Positions 42,060 through 50,932 of a stretch of DNA of 64,000 nt are shown here, in pieces. The notes under the pieces were generated by a model. It searched no databases, was not told the DNA's origin, and was given only the letters and a program-made list of their open reading frames with translations. Source of the stretch: G963422565 sp963422565 (lineage in GTDB: Bacteria > Pseudomonadota > Alphaproteobacteria > MPNO01). The position numbers were made by a program, and so were the translations under genes. Position 1 is the first letter of the stretch; every line of letters starts with the position of its first letter. The stretch is taken from NCBI GenBank assembly GCA_963422565.1, contig OY730228.1, positions 372,001 to 436,000 on the forward strand, read 5' to 3'.

Positions 42060-42962
42060 ATGGAAAATCTGGCACTTCTTTTCGACGCCCCTGCCCTCGC
42101 GTTGCAGGTGCTGATCGACGGCCTGCTGGTCGGCGCCATACTCGCGATGCCCGCCTACGGCATGGCGCTGGTCTGGGGCGTGATGAACATCATCAACGTG
42201 ACCCAGGGCGAGTTCGTGGTCCTGGGCGGTTACATCGCCTACATTCTGTTCGTCTGGGCGGGCGTCAATCCGGTTGCGTCGATCCCCGTCGCCGCTCTCG
42301 TTCTCTTCCTCCTGGGTTGGGTGCTCTATCGCATCGTGATTCACCGGGTGGTCGAGCGCGACCTGTTCATCTCGCTCCTGGCGACCTTCGGTATCAGCAT
42401 TCTGCTCCAGCAGGCGATGAATCTCGGCTTCACCGCCGATATCCAGAGCGCCGAGCCCGGCCTCGAGTCCTGGGTCCTGCTGGACGGGATGCTCGTGGTC
42501 TCCCAGATCAAGCTGCTCGCCTTTCTGCTCGCATTCGGACTCGGCGCGGTCCTCCTCCTGTTCCTCCACCGTTCCAGGCTCGGCCGGGCGATCCGCGCGA
42601 CGGCGCAGAACGCGCGCGCCGCTCGCGTGATGGGCGTCGACACTGACAATGTCTATGCGACGACCTATGCCCTGAACGCGGCGATCTGCGGTGCGGCAGG
42701 CGCGCTCGTCGTCATGACCTGGGTCATCCATCCGTTCCTCGGGATACTCTACACCGTTCGTTCGTTCCTGATCGTGGTCGTCGCCGGGCTCGGCAATATC
42801 GGCGGCGTGGTAACCGCCGCGCTCGGGCTGGGAGCGCTGGAGAACTATGCCGGCTTCATCCTGGGCGCGGAGTTTCAGGTCGCCTTCGTGTACCTTCTGA
42901 TGATCGCTATCCTGGTCTGGCGCAATCTGAGGCTGCGCCGCCAACGGAAATATCTCGCGTGA
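42060..42962 (+). CDS. Branched-chain amino acid-type ABC transporter permease (LivH type)
   Basis: A 300-residue membrane protein with about eight helices. The family's VWGVMNIINVTQGEFVVLGG motif is near residues 38-57 and the RAIRATAQNARAARVMGVD cytoplasmic loop contacts the ATPases. ATG 42060 begins MENLALLFDAPALALQ. It ends in a GTGA overlap with the LivM-type gene. A 70-base spacer after the receptor gene holds a GC-rich inverted repeat (GCGCCCGCACGCGGCC / CGTGCGGGCGCC region), perhaps an attenuating stem. Confidence 0.93.
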   Translation: MENLALLFDAPALALQVLIDGLLVGAILAMPAYGMALVWGVMNIINVTQGEFVVLGGYIAYILFVWAGVNPVASIPVAALVLFLLGWVLYRIVIHRVVERDLFISLLATFGISILLQQAMNLGFTADIQSAEPGLESWVLLDGMLVVSQIKLLAFLLAFGLGAVLLLFLHRSRLGRAIRATAQNARAARVMGVDTDNVYATTYALNAAICGAAGALVVMTWVIHPFLGILYTVRSFLIVVVAGLGNIGGVVTAALGLGALENYAGFILGAEFQVAFVYLLMIAILVWRNLRLRRQRKYLA

Positions 42963-43984
42963 GGCGCCTCCGCCCATTCGGTTATACGGCGATCCTCGTC
43001 GCCGGGCTGGCGGCGCCGTTTCTCTTCACCACGATCGTCGCCCAGCTCGCCTTCGTCTGGCTCATGGTGATCTTCGCGCTGACCTGGGACTGTCAGGGCG
43101 GCCAGATGGGCTACAACTCCTTCGGCAACATCTTCTATTTCGGCGTCGGCATGTATGTTTGCATCGTGGTGCAGATCGGTCTCGCCCATGATGTCGCCCA
43201 ATACACGGCCGCCGGCGGCGAGAAAGCGTTCACCTTTACCACCCGCCAATATATCGAGGGACTCGCGCTCGGGACCGTCGCCGGCGGCATCGCGGCCGCG
43301 GCCCTGGCGGCGCTGCTCGGCTCGGGCCTGCTCGGGCTCCGCGGACATTATTTCGCCATCGGCACGCTGGGCCTCGGTATCGCCGGGGGCGAGCTCGCCG
43401 GCGGTTGGGACTTCATCGGCGCCGGCTCGGGGATCGCGACACCGGTCTTTCCGGACGAGCTGGGGAGCCGCACGCAATTCTTCTACTTCGTGTTCTTCGC
43501 CCTGGCGGCGGTCGTTTTCCTGACCTATCGGCGCCTCTATTCCGGCCGGTTCGGGCTCGCGGTCAACGCGATTCGCGACGACGAGGACAAGGCCGAAGCG
43601 ATGGGGCTCCATACGACCCGCTACAAGATCGTGTCCTGGTCGGTTTCCGCCTTCTTTCTGGGCCTCGCCGGCGGACCGGTCGGGCTGCTGATCGGCTTCG
43701 TCGACCCGCGCGACACCGCCTTTGCCGGCATCACCTTCGGGGTATGGATGGTGCTGATGGCGATCCTCGGCGGCAAGGGTACGATATGGGGACCGGTCAT
43801 CGGTGCGCTCGTCTTCCACATCTTCAAGGAGACCTTCTGGACTTTCTTTCTCGGCTGGCAACAGGTCGCGCTCGGAGCGCTGATCGTGGTGATCGTCGTG
43901 TTCTTCCCGGAAGGAATATTGGGCTATGCGCGCGAGCGCTGGCCGGCCATGTTCGGCCATCGTGTCGAGGAACGCGAACCGTGA
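42959..43984 (+). CDS. Branched-chain amino acid-type ABC transporter permease (LivM type)
   Basis: A 341-residue membrane protein starting at GTG 42959. LivM features are ALTWDCQGGQMGYNSFGNIF near the N-terminus, LGLRGHYFAIGTLGLGIAGG, and the loop FGLAVNAIRDDEDKAEAMGL. It pairs with the LivH-type subunit. Four-base GTGA overlaps at both ends show tight coupling within the operon. Confidence 0.93.
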   Translation: MRRLRPFGYTAILVAGLAAPFLFTTIVAQLAFVWLMVIFALTWDCQGGQMGYNSFGNIFYFGVGMYVCIVVQIGLAHDVAQYTAAGGEKAFTFTTRQYIEGLALGTVAGGIAAAALAALLGSGLLGLRGHYFAIGTLGLGIAGGELAGGWDFIGAGSGIATPVFPDELGSRTQFFYFVFFALAAVVFLTYRRLYSGRFGLAVNAIRDDEDKAEAMGLHTTRYKIVSWSVSAFFLGLAGGPVGLLIGFVDPRDTAFAGITFGVWMVLMAILGGKGTIWGPVIGALVFHIFKETFWTFFLGWQQVALGALIVVIVVFFPEGILGYARERWPAMFGHRVEEREP

Positions 43985-44727
43985 GCGGGCCGCTGCTCTC
44001 GGTCGAGGCCGCCAGCAAGAGATTCGGCGGAGTCGTCGCCAACGACGCGGTGAGTCTGGACGTGTCCGAGGGCGCGATCGTCGGTCTGATCGGCCCCAAC
44101 GGCTCGGGGAAGACGACTCTGTTCAACTCGATCGTCGGCTATCACCCCATCGATTCCGGATCGATCCGTTTTCTGGGGCGAGAAATCTCTCGCCTCCGGG
44201 TCGCCCAGATCGCCCGGCTGGGATTGCTTCGTACGTTCCAACAGACGCGGATCTACGGCGCGATGACCTGCGTCGAGAACATGCTGATCTCGATCCCGCG
44301 CCGGGAAGAGAGCCTCCGCGAGATGTTCCAGCGCCACGCGGCCTCGGACAGGGAACGCGCCGAAGCCCTGCTTCAGTTCGTCGGGCTGTATGCGAAGCGG
44401 CGGCTGCCCGCCGGCGACCTTTCCTTCGGCCAGCAGAAGCTTCTCGAGTTCGCGATGGCCCTGATGAACCGCCCGAAGCTGCTGCTCCTCGACGAACCCA
44501 CGGCCGGAATCAACCCGACGCTGATCAACGGGATGATCGAGCGGCTGAAACGCAGTAATGCCGAGCTCGGGGTCACGCTGCTGGTCATCGAACACAATAT
44601 GCGCGTCATCATGAACCTTGCCGAGAGCATCTATTGCCTGGCCCACGGCCAGCTTCTGGCGCAGGGGACGCCCGACGAGATCCGCAACGATCGGCGGGTC
44701 GTAGACGCCTATCTCGGGGCGCATTGA
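43981..44727 (+). CDS. Branched-chain amino acid-type ABC transporter ATP-binding protein (LivG type)
   Basis: A 248-residue ATPase starting at GTG 43981. Walker A is GPNGSGKTT, the signature LSFGQQKLLEFAMAL is the LivG form, and Walker B is LLLLDEPTAGINP. The C-terminal AYLGAH ends the family's usual domain. It works as a heterodimer with the LivF-type protein encoded next, whose ATG shares one base with this stop. Confidence 0.94.
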   Translation: MSGPLLSVEAASKRFGGVVANDAVSLDVSEGAIVGLIGPNGSGKTTLFNSIVGYHPIDSGSIRFLGREISRLRVAQIARLGLLRTFQQTRIYGAMTCVENMLISIPRREESLREMFQRHAASDRERAEALLQFVGLYAKRRLPAGDLSFGQQKLLEFAMALMNRPKLLLLDEPTAGINPTLINGMIERLKRSNAELGVTLLVIEHNMRVIMNLAESIYCLAHGQLLAQGTPDEIRNDRRVVDAYLGAH

Positions 44728-45584
44728 TGACGGAACCGCCGCTCTCCGCCCGCGAGAACGACGACGATTTCGAGGCCCTGCTCTCGGTCGACGATGTCGC
44801 GCGTGAAGCGGAACGCATGAGCGTGGACGGCACGACGCGGGACCGGCTCGCGGCCCTCGTCGCGGGCGAGCCTCTCCTGTCGATCGAGGGACTCGTCGCC
44901 GGATACGGCAAGATGCAGGTGCTGCACGGATTCGATCTCGTGGTAGGCCGCGGCCAGTCCCTCTGTCTGATCGGCCCCAACGGAGCCGGCAAGTCGACGG
45001 TTCTCCATTCCATCTACGGCTTCACCGACATCCGCCGCGGCAGCATCGCGATCGAGGGCCGCGAGATCGGACGGCTGCATGCGAACGAGAAGCTGCGGGA
45101 CGCCGGCATCGCATATGTTCTTCAGGACAACTCGGTCTTTCCCGACATGACGGTCGAGGAGAATCTGTTGCTGGGCGGCTATCTCATGGAGACGGTCGAC
45201 AAAGCGCGGGACGCCGCCGAGCGGATATTCGCCAAATACGATCGCCTGCGCGCGCGCCGCGGCGAGCGCGCGGGCGTCCTGTCGGGCGGCGAGCGCAGGT
45301 TGCTGGAAATATCGCGCGCCCTGATCATGGATCCCGCCGTTCTGCTGGTCGACGAGCCGTCGATCGGGCTCGAGCCGCGCTTCATCGACATGGTCTTCGA
45401 GATTCTCGGGGATCTGCAGCGCAACGACAAGAGAACGATTCTCATCGTCGAGCAAAACGCCAGGAAGGGGCTCGAATTCGCCGATATCGGCTATGTACTG
45501 GTCTCAGGCCGGCTCGCCAAGGCCGGGACCGGCGAGGCCCTTCTCGCCGACCCCGAGGTCGGCCGGCTATTCCTCGGCGGCTGA
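44727..45584 (+). CDS. Branched-chain amino acid-type ABC transporter ATP-binding protein (LivF type) with N-terminal extension
   Basis: A 285-residue ATPase. Walker A GPNGAGKST begins near residue 83, the signature is LSGGERRLLEISRAL and Walker B is VLLVDEPSIGLEP. LivF proteins are usually about 235 residues, with Walker A near residue 35; the first 50 residues here (acidic, with ENDDDFEALLSVDDVAREAE) are extra. The ATG at 44727 follows the LivG stop directly. An internal start after residue 30 (Met31) could remove much of the extension. The gene converges on a methyltransferase gene with 10 bases between stops. Confidence 0.92.
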   Translation: MTEPPLSARENDDDFEALLSVDDVAREAERMSVDGTTRDRLAALVAGEPLLSIEGLVAGYGKMQVLHGFDLVVGRGQSLCLIGPNGAGKSTVLHSIYGFTDIRRGSIAIEGREIGRLHANEKLRDAGIAYVLQDNSVFPDMTVEENLLLGGYLMETVDKARDAAERIFAKYDRLRARRGERAGVLSGGERRLLEISRALIMDPAVLLVDEPSIGLEPRFIDMVFEILGDLQRNDKRTILIVEQNARKGLEFADIGYVLVSGRLAKAGTGEALLADPEVGRLFLGG

Positions 45585-45594
45585 ACGCCGCTCG

Positions 45595-46254
45595 TCACCT
45601 CTCCGCCATGAGGCAGGCGTAGTTCTCCGCCGGCGTCGGCTCTTCGAGGTTCGGCTCGAGATGGGCAAGACAGCGCGGGTCCCGGAAGCCTGCCTCCTCC
45701 AGGAGCTCGATATGTCGGTCGATGGAGAAGCGTCCGGCCTCGAACTCGTGGCGCGTGCCCTGGGGCTCGATGAAGTCCCCGTTTACCAACAGGCCGCCCG
45801 GCGGGAGAACGGCCGCGCAACCCCGATAGACATCGGCGACCGCCCCCTGGCTCCCCAGATCGTGCAGGCTCCAGGTCGAGATGACGGCTCCGGGCTGCCG
45901 CGACAGATGCTCCGTCCACCCGCCATCCAGGAGGTCCGCGAGGGTGAAGGTCACCCTGCCCGTCTGCGCGCCGATGGTCTCGCGGGCGATGGCGTGCATG
46001 GCTTCCGAGAAATCGATGCCCTCATAGGTGATGTGCGGAAGCCGGTCGAGAACATATCTGGCCATATAGCCCGGGCCGATGCCGAGCTCGACGACATGGG
46101 CGACGGGTAGTTGGCGGGTCTCGAGCTCGCGGCAAATCAGATCGAAGAGCCGGAGCCGCGGCGCAGTGGGCACGAAGCGGTCGGCCCATCCCCGCGCGAA
46201 AGACGGATCGTGAAACTGGTGCTCAGCGCCGACGAAGCGGTCCGAAGAGACCAT
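45595..46254 (-). CDS. Class I SAM-dependent methyltransferase
   Basis: A 219-residue protein with a SAM-binding Rossmann fold. Motif I reads VVELGIGPGYMARYVLD, motif II GIDFSEAMHAIARE, and later ADLLDGG and STWSLHDLG follow. The acceptor substrate is not identifiable. ATG 46254 is preferred because a GGGAGG ribosome-binding site lies about a dozen bases upstream; an in-frame GTG at 46266 would sit right against it. The gene lies just downstream of tRNA-Pro on the same strand, with a 15-bp hairpin between. Confidence 0.85.
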   Translation of the reverse strand: MVSSDRFVGAEHQFHDPSFARGWADRFVPTAPRLRLFDLICRELETRQLPVAHVVELGIGPGYMARYVLDRLPHITYEGIDFSEAMHAIARETIGAQTGRVTFTLADLLDGGWTEHLSRQPGAVISTWSLHDLGSQGAVADVYRGCAAVLPPGGLLVNGDFIEPQGTRHEFEAGRFSIDRHIELLEEAGFRDPRCLAHLEPNLEEPTPAENYACLMAER

Positions 46255-46280
46255 GTTCGAGATCACCCTCCCATGGCTAC

Positions 46281-46314
46281 TCAGGGACTTGAGAGAAGCC
46301 TCTCAAGTCCCTGA
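46281..46314 (-). terminator. 15-bp perfect hairpin downstream of tRNA-Pro
   Basis: Arms 46281-46295 and 46300-46314 are exact reverse complements around a four-base loop. It begins seven bases after the tRNA 3' end on the minus strand, the place for a terminator or processing signal. No T-run follows, so classical intrinsic termination is not certain. Confidence 0.5.
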
Positions 46315-46320
46315 TATATA

Positions 46321-46397
<77 letters not shown>

Positions 46398-46427
46398 TCA
46401 GCATGTCAGGATAAGCGTCCCGGTCGA

Positions 46428-46952
46428 TCACGACAAGTGCGCCCCCTCGTGCCGCGTCAGGGCGGTCAACCGCTCCTTCATGGCTTGCAGGTCGCGCAGG
46501 GTCTCCCGCAGAATCTCCTGGACGGAGGCCGGCAAAGGCTCCGGACCGGAAGGGATGCCGCGCGCCGCCTCGGCCTCCCCCGGACCGCCGGCGCGCTCGT
46601 ACCCGCTACGGGGTGCCGGCAGATCGACCGACCCGTTCTCCAAATCCGGCAAGCCCTCCGCTCCCCCCTGCTTGAGCAGTCTCTGAACGCCCTTGATCGT
46701 ATAGCAGTCGGTGTAGAGCAGATCGCGGATCCTACGAAGAAGCGCAACGTCTTCAGGACGATAGTAGCGGCGGCCGCCAGCGCGCTTGAGAGGCTTGATC
46801 TGGACGAACCTGCTCTCCCAGAATCTTAGAACATGCTGCGGCACGTCGAGCGCGTCCGCGACCTCGCTGATCGTTCGGAAGGCGGTCGGCGACTTGCCGC
46901 CGCGGCGTTTCGCCGCTTCCGAGATGTTCGAAGGTCGGGTCATCTTCGACAT
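46428..46952 (-). CDS. MerR-family transcriptional regulator
   Basis: A 174-residue DNA-binding protein. The N-terminal winged helix is FRTISEVADALDVPQHVLRF, followed by WESRFVQIKPLKRAGGRRYY, RPEDVALLRRIRDLLYTD and a short coiled tail. It lacks metal-binding cysteines. It lies 3 bases after ihfA, the standard alphaproteobacterial neighbour, and its targets are not known from this sequence. Confidence 0.93.
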   Translation of the reverse strand: MSKMTRPSNISEAAKRRGGKSPTAFRTISEVADALDVPQHVLRFWESRFVQIKPLKRAGGRRYYRPEDVALLRRIRDLLYTDCYTIKGVQRLLKQGGAEGLPDLENGSVDLPAPRSGYERAGGPGEAEAARGIPSGPEPLPASVQEILRETLRDLQAMKERLTALTRHEGAHLS

Positions 46953-46955
46953 CCG

Positions 46956-47279
46956 CTAACAGGACGGTTCTTCGCGCCATCCCGCAAGGGCGGAGTTGAC
47001 ACGGGACTTCAATACGCCGGACGCACGAAACACGAGAACTTTACGAGGAAGAATAGGAACTTCCTCGCCGGTTTTCGGATTGCGCCCGATGCGGGGTCCC
47101 TTCTGGCGGACCGAAAAACTGCCGAAACGCGAGATCTTGACGGGTTCACCGCGGGCCAGCGCATCGGAGACCGCGCCCAGCACGGACTCCACGAGCTCGC
47201 CGGACTCGTTCCGGGACAGCCCCAGCTTCCGATACACAGCTTCGCCGAGCTCCGCGCGCGTGGTCGTTTCCGGCATCAT
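46956..47279 (-). CDS. ihfA: Integration host factor subunit alpha
   Basis: A 107-residue HU/IHF DNA-bending protein. The beta-arm region reads KISRFGSFSVRQKGPRIGRN with the intercalating proline in GRNPKTGEEVPI, followed by RKVLVFRASGVLK. It bends DNA for recombination, replication and transcription. It starts with two consecutive ATGs (47279, 47276). The gene is followed by the merR-type gene and preceded by fabH across 137 bases, long enough for its own promoter. Confidence 0.95.
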   Translation of the reverse strand: MMPETTTRAELGEAVYRKLGLSRNESGELVESVLGAVSDALARGEPVKISRFGSFSVRQKGPRIGRNPKTGEEVPILPRKVLVFRASGVLKSRVNSALAGWREEPSC

Positions 47280-47416
47280 CCCAGTTCCCCGGATGGAACG
47301 ATCGCGCCAACCCTAGTGCCAGGCTGAAAGACTGTCAATTATCAAAGGGGTAGAGAATATCTCTGAAGTCGCGTCACGCACCGGGCGGAGGCCACCGCGC
47401 CACCGCCGGACGATCG

Positions 47417-48394
47417 CTACCAGCGGATCAGGCTCGCGCCCCAGGTGAAGCCGCCGCCCATCGCCTCCAGGAGGCAAAGATCTCCGGGCTTCAGCTTGTC
47501 GTCGCTCACGGCTTCGGCCAGAGCCAGCGGGATCGATGCCGCGGACGTGTTGGCATGGCGGTCCACGGTCAGCACGAATTTCGCCATGGGCAGGCCCAGC
47601 TTGTCGGCGGTCCGGCTCAGGATCCGCAGATTGGCCTGATGGGGTATCACCCAGTCGATATCCTCGGGGGACAGTCCGTTCGCGGCCAGCGCATCCTGGA
47701 CCACCGAGGTCAGATTGGCGACGGCGTGGCGGAAGACGCTGCGGCCCGACATGCGGAGATGCCCGACGGTTTGGGTGCTCGACGGGCCACCGTCGACGAA
47801 CAGCATGTCATGATACCTGCCGTCCGAGTGGAGATGGTTCGAGAGAACGCCGCGTCTCGGCGGGTTCCGTTCTTCCGCTTTCCCGCGCAGCACGACCGCG
47901 CCCGCCCCATCGCCAAACAACACGCAGGTCGCCCGGTCCGACCAGTCGAGAATCCGGGAGAAGGTCTCGGCACCGATCACCAGCGCGGTGGCCGCCTGGC
48001 CGAGACGGATGAAGTTGTCCGCCACGGTCAGCGCGTAGAGAAACCCGGTGCAGACCGCCTGCACGTCGAACGCCGCGCCCCGCGTGATGCCGAGTGCGCT
48101 CTGGACGCGAGTCGCCGTCGCCGGAAAGGTGTGATCGGGCGTCGCCGTCGCCAGGACGATCAGGTCGATTTCGGACGCATCGGTCCCGGATCGCTCGAGC
48201 GCCTGCCGCGCTGCCGCCGAGGCGAGATCGGACGTCTTCTCGCCCTCGGCGGCGAGCCTCCGTTCGCGGATCCCGGTCCGCTGAACGATCCAGGCGTCCG
48301 ACGTGTCGACGCGTTCGGCCAGCTCCGCATTCGTGACGACTCGTTCGGGAAGATAGGCGCCGCATCCGGCAACGACGGACCGAAACGACATCAA
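47417..48394 (-). CDS. fabH: Beta-ketoacyl-ACP synthase III
   Basis: A 325-residue enzyme that condenses acetyl-CoA with malonyl-ACP to start fatty acid synthesis. The catalytic triad is visible: Cys115 in QAVCTGFLYAL, His252 in VIPHQANLRI and Asn282 in RHANTSAASIPLAL. The start overlaps the plsX stop by four bases, or the second ATG (48391) is used. Gene order plsX-fabH-ihfA is standard. Confidence 0.97.
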   Translation of the reverse strand: MMSFRSVVAGCGAYLPERVVTNAELAERVDTSDAWIVQRTGIRERRLAAEGEKTSDLASAAARQALERSGTDASEIDLIVLATATPDHTFPATATRVQSALGITRGAAFDVQAVCTGFLYALTVADNFIRLGQAATALVIGAETFSRILDWSDRATCVLFGDGAGAVVLRGKAEERNPPRRGVLSNHLHSDGRYHDMLFVDGGPSSTQTVGHLRMSGRSVFRHAVANLTSVVQDALAANGLSPEDIDWVIPHQANLRILSRTADKLGLPMAKFVLTVDRHANTSAASIPLALAEAVSDDKLKPGDLCLLEAMGGGFTWGASLIRW

Positions 48395-49443
48395 GAGGTC
48401 GCCAGACGCGCTTCCAGCGGGCGGGCGGCGGCATTTCTCCGATCGAGCTCGGCGCTGATCTGCTCGTTATAGCCGTTCGCCGCCATGTCGACCGCGACGC
48501 CGATGGCGTTGGAGAAACCAAACGCGTCGGTGCTTCCGTGGCTTTTGACGACGACGCCGTTCAGGCCGAGGAACATCGCGCCGTTATAGCGCCTGGGATC
48601 GAGACGGGCGCGCAGCTTGTTCAGGCTTCGCCGCGCCAGCAGATAGCCGATCCGGGCGGCGATCGAGCTCTTGAAGGCCTTGCGCAGGAAGTCGGTGTAG
48701 AGGCGAACGGAGCCCTCGATCGTCTTGAGGGCGATATTGCCGGAGAACCCGTCCGATACGATCACGTCGACCGTTCCCTTCGCGATGTCGTCGCCTTCGA
48801 CGAAGCCGTGAAACCGGAACCCGTGCATGCGCTCGCGCAGCCGGGCGGCGGCGCGGCGCAAATCGTCGTGACCCTTGACATCCTCGCTGCCGACATTGAG
48901 TAGGCCGACGCTGGGATCTCGGAGACCGAGCACCATGCGGGCGAACTCCGCCCCCATGACCGAGAACTGGATCAAATTGTTCGAATCGCATTCGACATTG
49001 GCACCGAGGTCCAGCATCACCGCTTCGCTTCGCTGGCTCGGAAACACGGCCGCGATCGCCGGCCTGTCGATATCCGGCAGCGTTTTGAGAACGAACTTGG
49101 CCATCGCCATCAGCGCCCCGGTGTTGCCGGCCGACACCACGCCCGCCGCATCGCCCGCGCGTACCGCGTCGATGGCCAAGCGCATGCTCGAGTTCCGGCC
49201 CTGACGAAGCGCTTGGGACGGCTTGTCGTCGCCGCCGACCGACTCTTCCGTATGCCGGATGAGGCTCGCGTTGCGCAGCTTGGGCATCCTGCGGAGCAAC
49301 GGCACGATCCTGCGCTCGTCGCCAAACAGCCTGAACCGGACGCCCGGATAGCGCCGGCGCGCGATATTCGCGCCTTTCAGGACGATCTGCGGAGCGGCAT
49401 CTCCCCCCATGGCGTCCAATGCTATCGTCAGCGGCGACGTCAA
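48391..49443 (-). CDS. plsX: Phosphate acyltransferase PlsX
   Basis: A 350-residue enzyme that makes acyl-phosphate from acyl-ACP for phospholipid synthesis. Conserved parts are IALDAMGGDAAPQIVLKGA at the N-terminus, the SAGNTGALMAMAKFVL segment, LLNVGSEDVKGHD and VSDGFSGNIALKTIEG. It lies 28 bases after rpmF and is coupled to fabH by a four-base overlap. Confidence 0.97.
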   Translation of the reverse strand: MTSPLTIALDAMGGDAAPQIVLKGANIARRRYPGVRFRLFGDERRIVPLLRRMPKLRNASLIRHTEESVGGDDKPSQALRQGRNSSMRLAIDAVRAGDAAGVVSAGNTGALMAMAKFVLKTLPDIDRPAIAAVFPSQRSEAVMLDLGANVECDSNNLIQFSVMGAEFARMVLGLRDPSVGLLNVGSEDVKGHDDLRRAAARLRERMHGFRFHGFVEGDDIAKGTVDVIVSDGFSGNIALKTIEGSVRLYTDFLRKAFKSSIAARIGYLLARRSLNKLRARLDPRRYNGAMFLGLNGVVVKSHGSTDAFGFSNAIGVAVDMAANGYNEQISAELDRRNAAARPLEARLATS

Positions 49444-49471
49444 CTCCGCGATCCTTCCGGCAGGCGGCGCA

Positions 49472-49654
49472 TCAGGCCTCGCCGACCTCGATCACCTGAC
49501 GGCCGTCATAATATCCGCAGGCGCCGCAGACATGGTGAGGCTGCTTGAGCTCGCCGCAATTCGTGCATTCGACATAGGGCGCCACGGGCAGCCGGTGATG
49601 GGCGCGACGCATGCCCCGGCGCGATTTCGATGTCTTTCTTTTGGGTACAGCCAT
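49472..49654 (-). CDS. rpmF: 50S ribosomal protein L32
   Basis: A 60-residue basic protein beginning MAVPKRKTSKSRRGMRRAHH, with a zinc ribbon formed by Cys30, Cys33, Cys43 and Cys46 (ECTNCGE ... HVCGACG). It is a structural part of the large ribosomal subunit. It precedes plsX as in most bacteria. The DUF177 (YceD) gene that normally lies just before rpmF is not present here: only 97 bases separate it from the CBP3-like gene. Confidence 0.97.
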   Translation of the reverse strand: MAVPKRKTSKSRRGMRRAHHRLPVAPYVECTNCGELKQPHHVCGACGYYDGRQVIEVGEA

Positions 49655-49698
49655 GACGACCGCCTCCGATCCCTGTTTCGGCCCAAGGGCGATGCAGA

Positions 49699-49727
49699 TA
49701 ACTATCCGACTTGACGCCCATCGGCAA
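49699..49727 (-). promoter_or_regulatory. rpmF: Candidate sigma70-type promoter for rpmF-plsX-fabH
   Basis: On the minus strand TTGCCG (49727-49722) and TAGTTA (49704-49699) are separated by exactly 17 bases, about 45 bases before the rpmF ATG. It matches the -35/-10 layout moderately well. It is a prediction by eye. Confidence 0.4.
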
Positions 49728-49751
49728 GCAGAGCCTTGCCGCGCCATCCGA

Positions 49752-50300
49752 TCACGGCCGCTTTCTCCTCCGATCCGCGCCGGGCTCGACGAATGCGACC
49801 CGTCCGCCCGACAGGTCTTCGATCGACAGCCCCTCGACCGCCTCGATCGATGCGACAAGATAGACCGCCATCTCGGAGAGCGCGTAGGGTTCGGGGACGA
49901 CCGTCCCGTAGAGGTTGCGCCGAAGCGCCGCGCGCAGGGCCGCCTCGCCTTCCGCGAGGCCGTTCGCATAGGCGGCGGTCCGACCGTAGAACGCCGCAAT
50001 CATCGACTTGACCCGACTTCCGACGCCGAGATCGCCGGCCCCCATCTCGCGAAGATTGATATCCATGTCCTCGAACATGATATCGAACAGCGCCTGGGCG
50101 AGCTTCCCGCCCCGCCCCGGTTCGGCCTTGAGCCTGTGCATCAATACGAACGCGTGCAGGACGAGGAGCTCGAACCGGCCGTCGACGGTGTCGGGAATGC
50201 CGAAGCGCGTGTAGAATTCCGGGCGCCGCGCCTGCCTCACGAGCGCCGCGTAGAGGGCGGCGGAGGCGCTCCGGTCGGGATCAGCCGCGAACAGCCGCAT
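49752..50300 (-). CDS. Ubiquinol-cytochrome c chaperone family protein (CBP3-like)
   Basis: A 182-residue helical protein of the PF03981 family. The FYTRFGIPDTVDGRFELLVL start of the domain and LKAEPGRGGKLAQALFDIMF, then the DMDINLREMGAGDLGVGSRV and YGRTAAYANGL segments are characteristic. It assists assembly of the cytochrome bc1 complex. It is divergent from bamE over 133 bases, the standard alphaproteobacterial arrangement. Confidence 0.92.
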   Translation of the reverse strand: MRLFAADPDRSASAALYAALVRQARRPEFYTRFGIPDTVDGRFELLVLHAFVLMHRLKAEPGRGGKLAQALFDIMFEDMDINLREMGAGDLGVGSRVKSMIAAFYGRTAAYANGLAEGEAALRAALRRNLYGTVVPEPYALSEMAVYLVASIEAVEGLSIEDLSGGRVAFVEPGADRRRKRP

Positions 50301-50433
50301 CGAATCGGCCCGATGCCGCCGCCTTCCCGCGGCGGGCTGCAGCGTCGGGTCCCGCTATCCCGCGAATCCCGTTCCCGCTAGACTGGCCGCCGCTCGCACA
50401 GCAAAGCGGTCGGCCTCCGCGGAAATCGAACAT

Positions 50434-50922
50434 ATGACCATACATGTCAGCCTCTCCCGAACCGTCAAGACATCCCTGGCGGCCGCCGCGATCGGTTTTG
50501 CGACCGTCGCCGCCGCCTGTACGCAGGCACCGCAGACGCACGGCCAACTGCCGTTTCCAGAAACCGTCGAGGAAATCGAACCGGGCAGGCATACCGAGGA
50601 GGACATCGTGGAAAAGCTCGGATCGCCGTCGATCCGGGCGTCTTTCACTTCGGAACCGACTTGGTACTACATCGGAAAGCGCGTCGAGCAGCGCGCTTTC
50701 CTGGATCCCAGGATCCTCGAACATAAGGTGCTGGAGGTGCGCTTCGACGATCAGGGGAGCGTCGCGCGGGTCGGGTGGATCGATGCCGGAAAGCTTCCGA
50801 AGACGGCCCTGGTGAAACGGGAGACCGAGACGAAAGGCAGCGAGATGACCTTACTCCGGCAGCTGGTCGGGAACATCGGCCGGGTGCGTCCGCAAGGCGC
50901 CGTCGACAGCACCGGACCGTGA
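50434..50922 (+). CDS. bamE: Outer membrane protein assembly factor BamE (SmpA/OmlA)
   Basis: A 162-residue lipoprotein with signal sequence and a cysteine at the end of TVAAAC, a weak lipobox. The SmpA/OmlA domain is visible as IEPGRHTEEDIVEKLGSPSI, then WYYIGKRVEQRAFLDPRI and VLEVRFDDQGSVARV. It is part of the BAM complex that inserts beta-barrel proteins in the outer membrane. It converges on hppA with 10 bases between stops. Confidence 0.93.
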   Translation: MTIHVSLSRTVKTSLAAAAIGFATVAAACTQAPQTHGQLPFPETVEEIEPGRHTEEDIVEKLGSPSIRASFTSEPTWYYIGKRVEQRAFLDPRILEHKVLEVRFDDQGSVARVGWIDAGKLPKTALVKRETETKGSEMTLLRQLVGNIGRVRPQGAVDSTGP

Positions 50923-50932
50923 GAAGCCGCCG

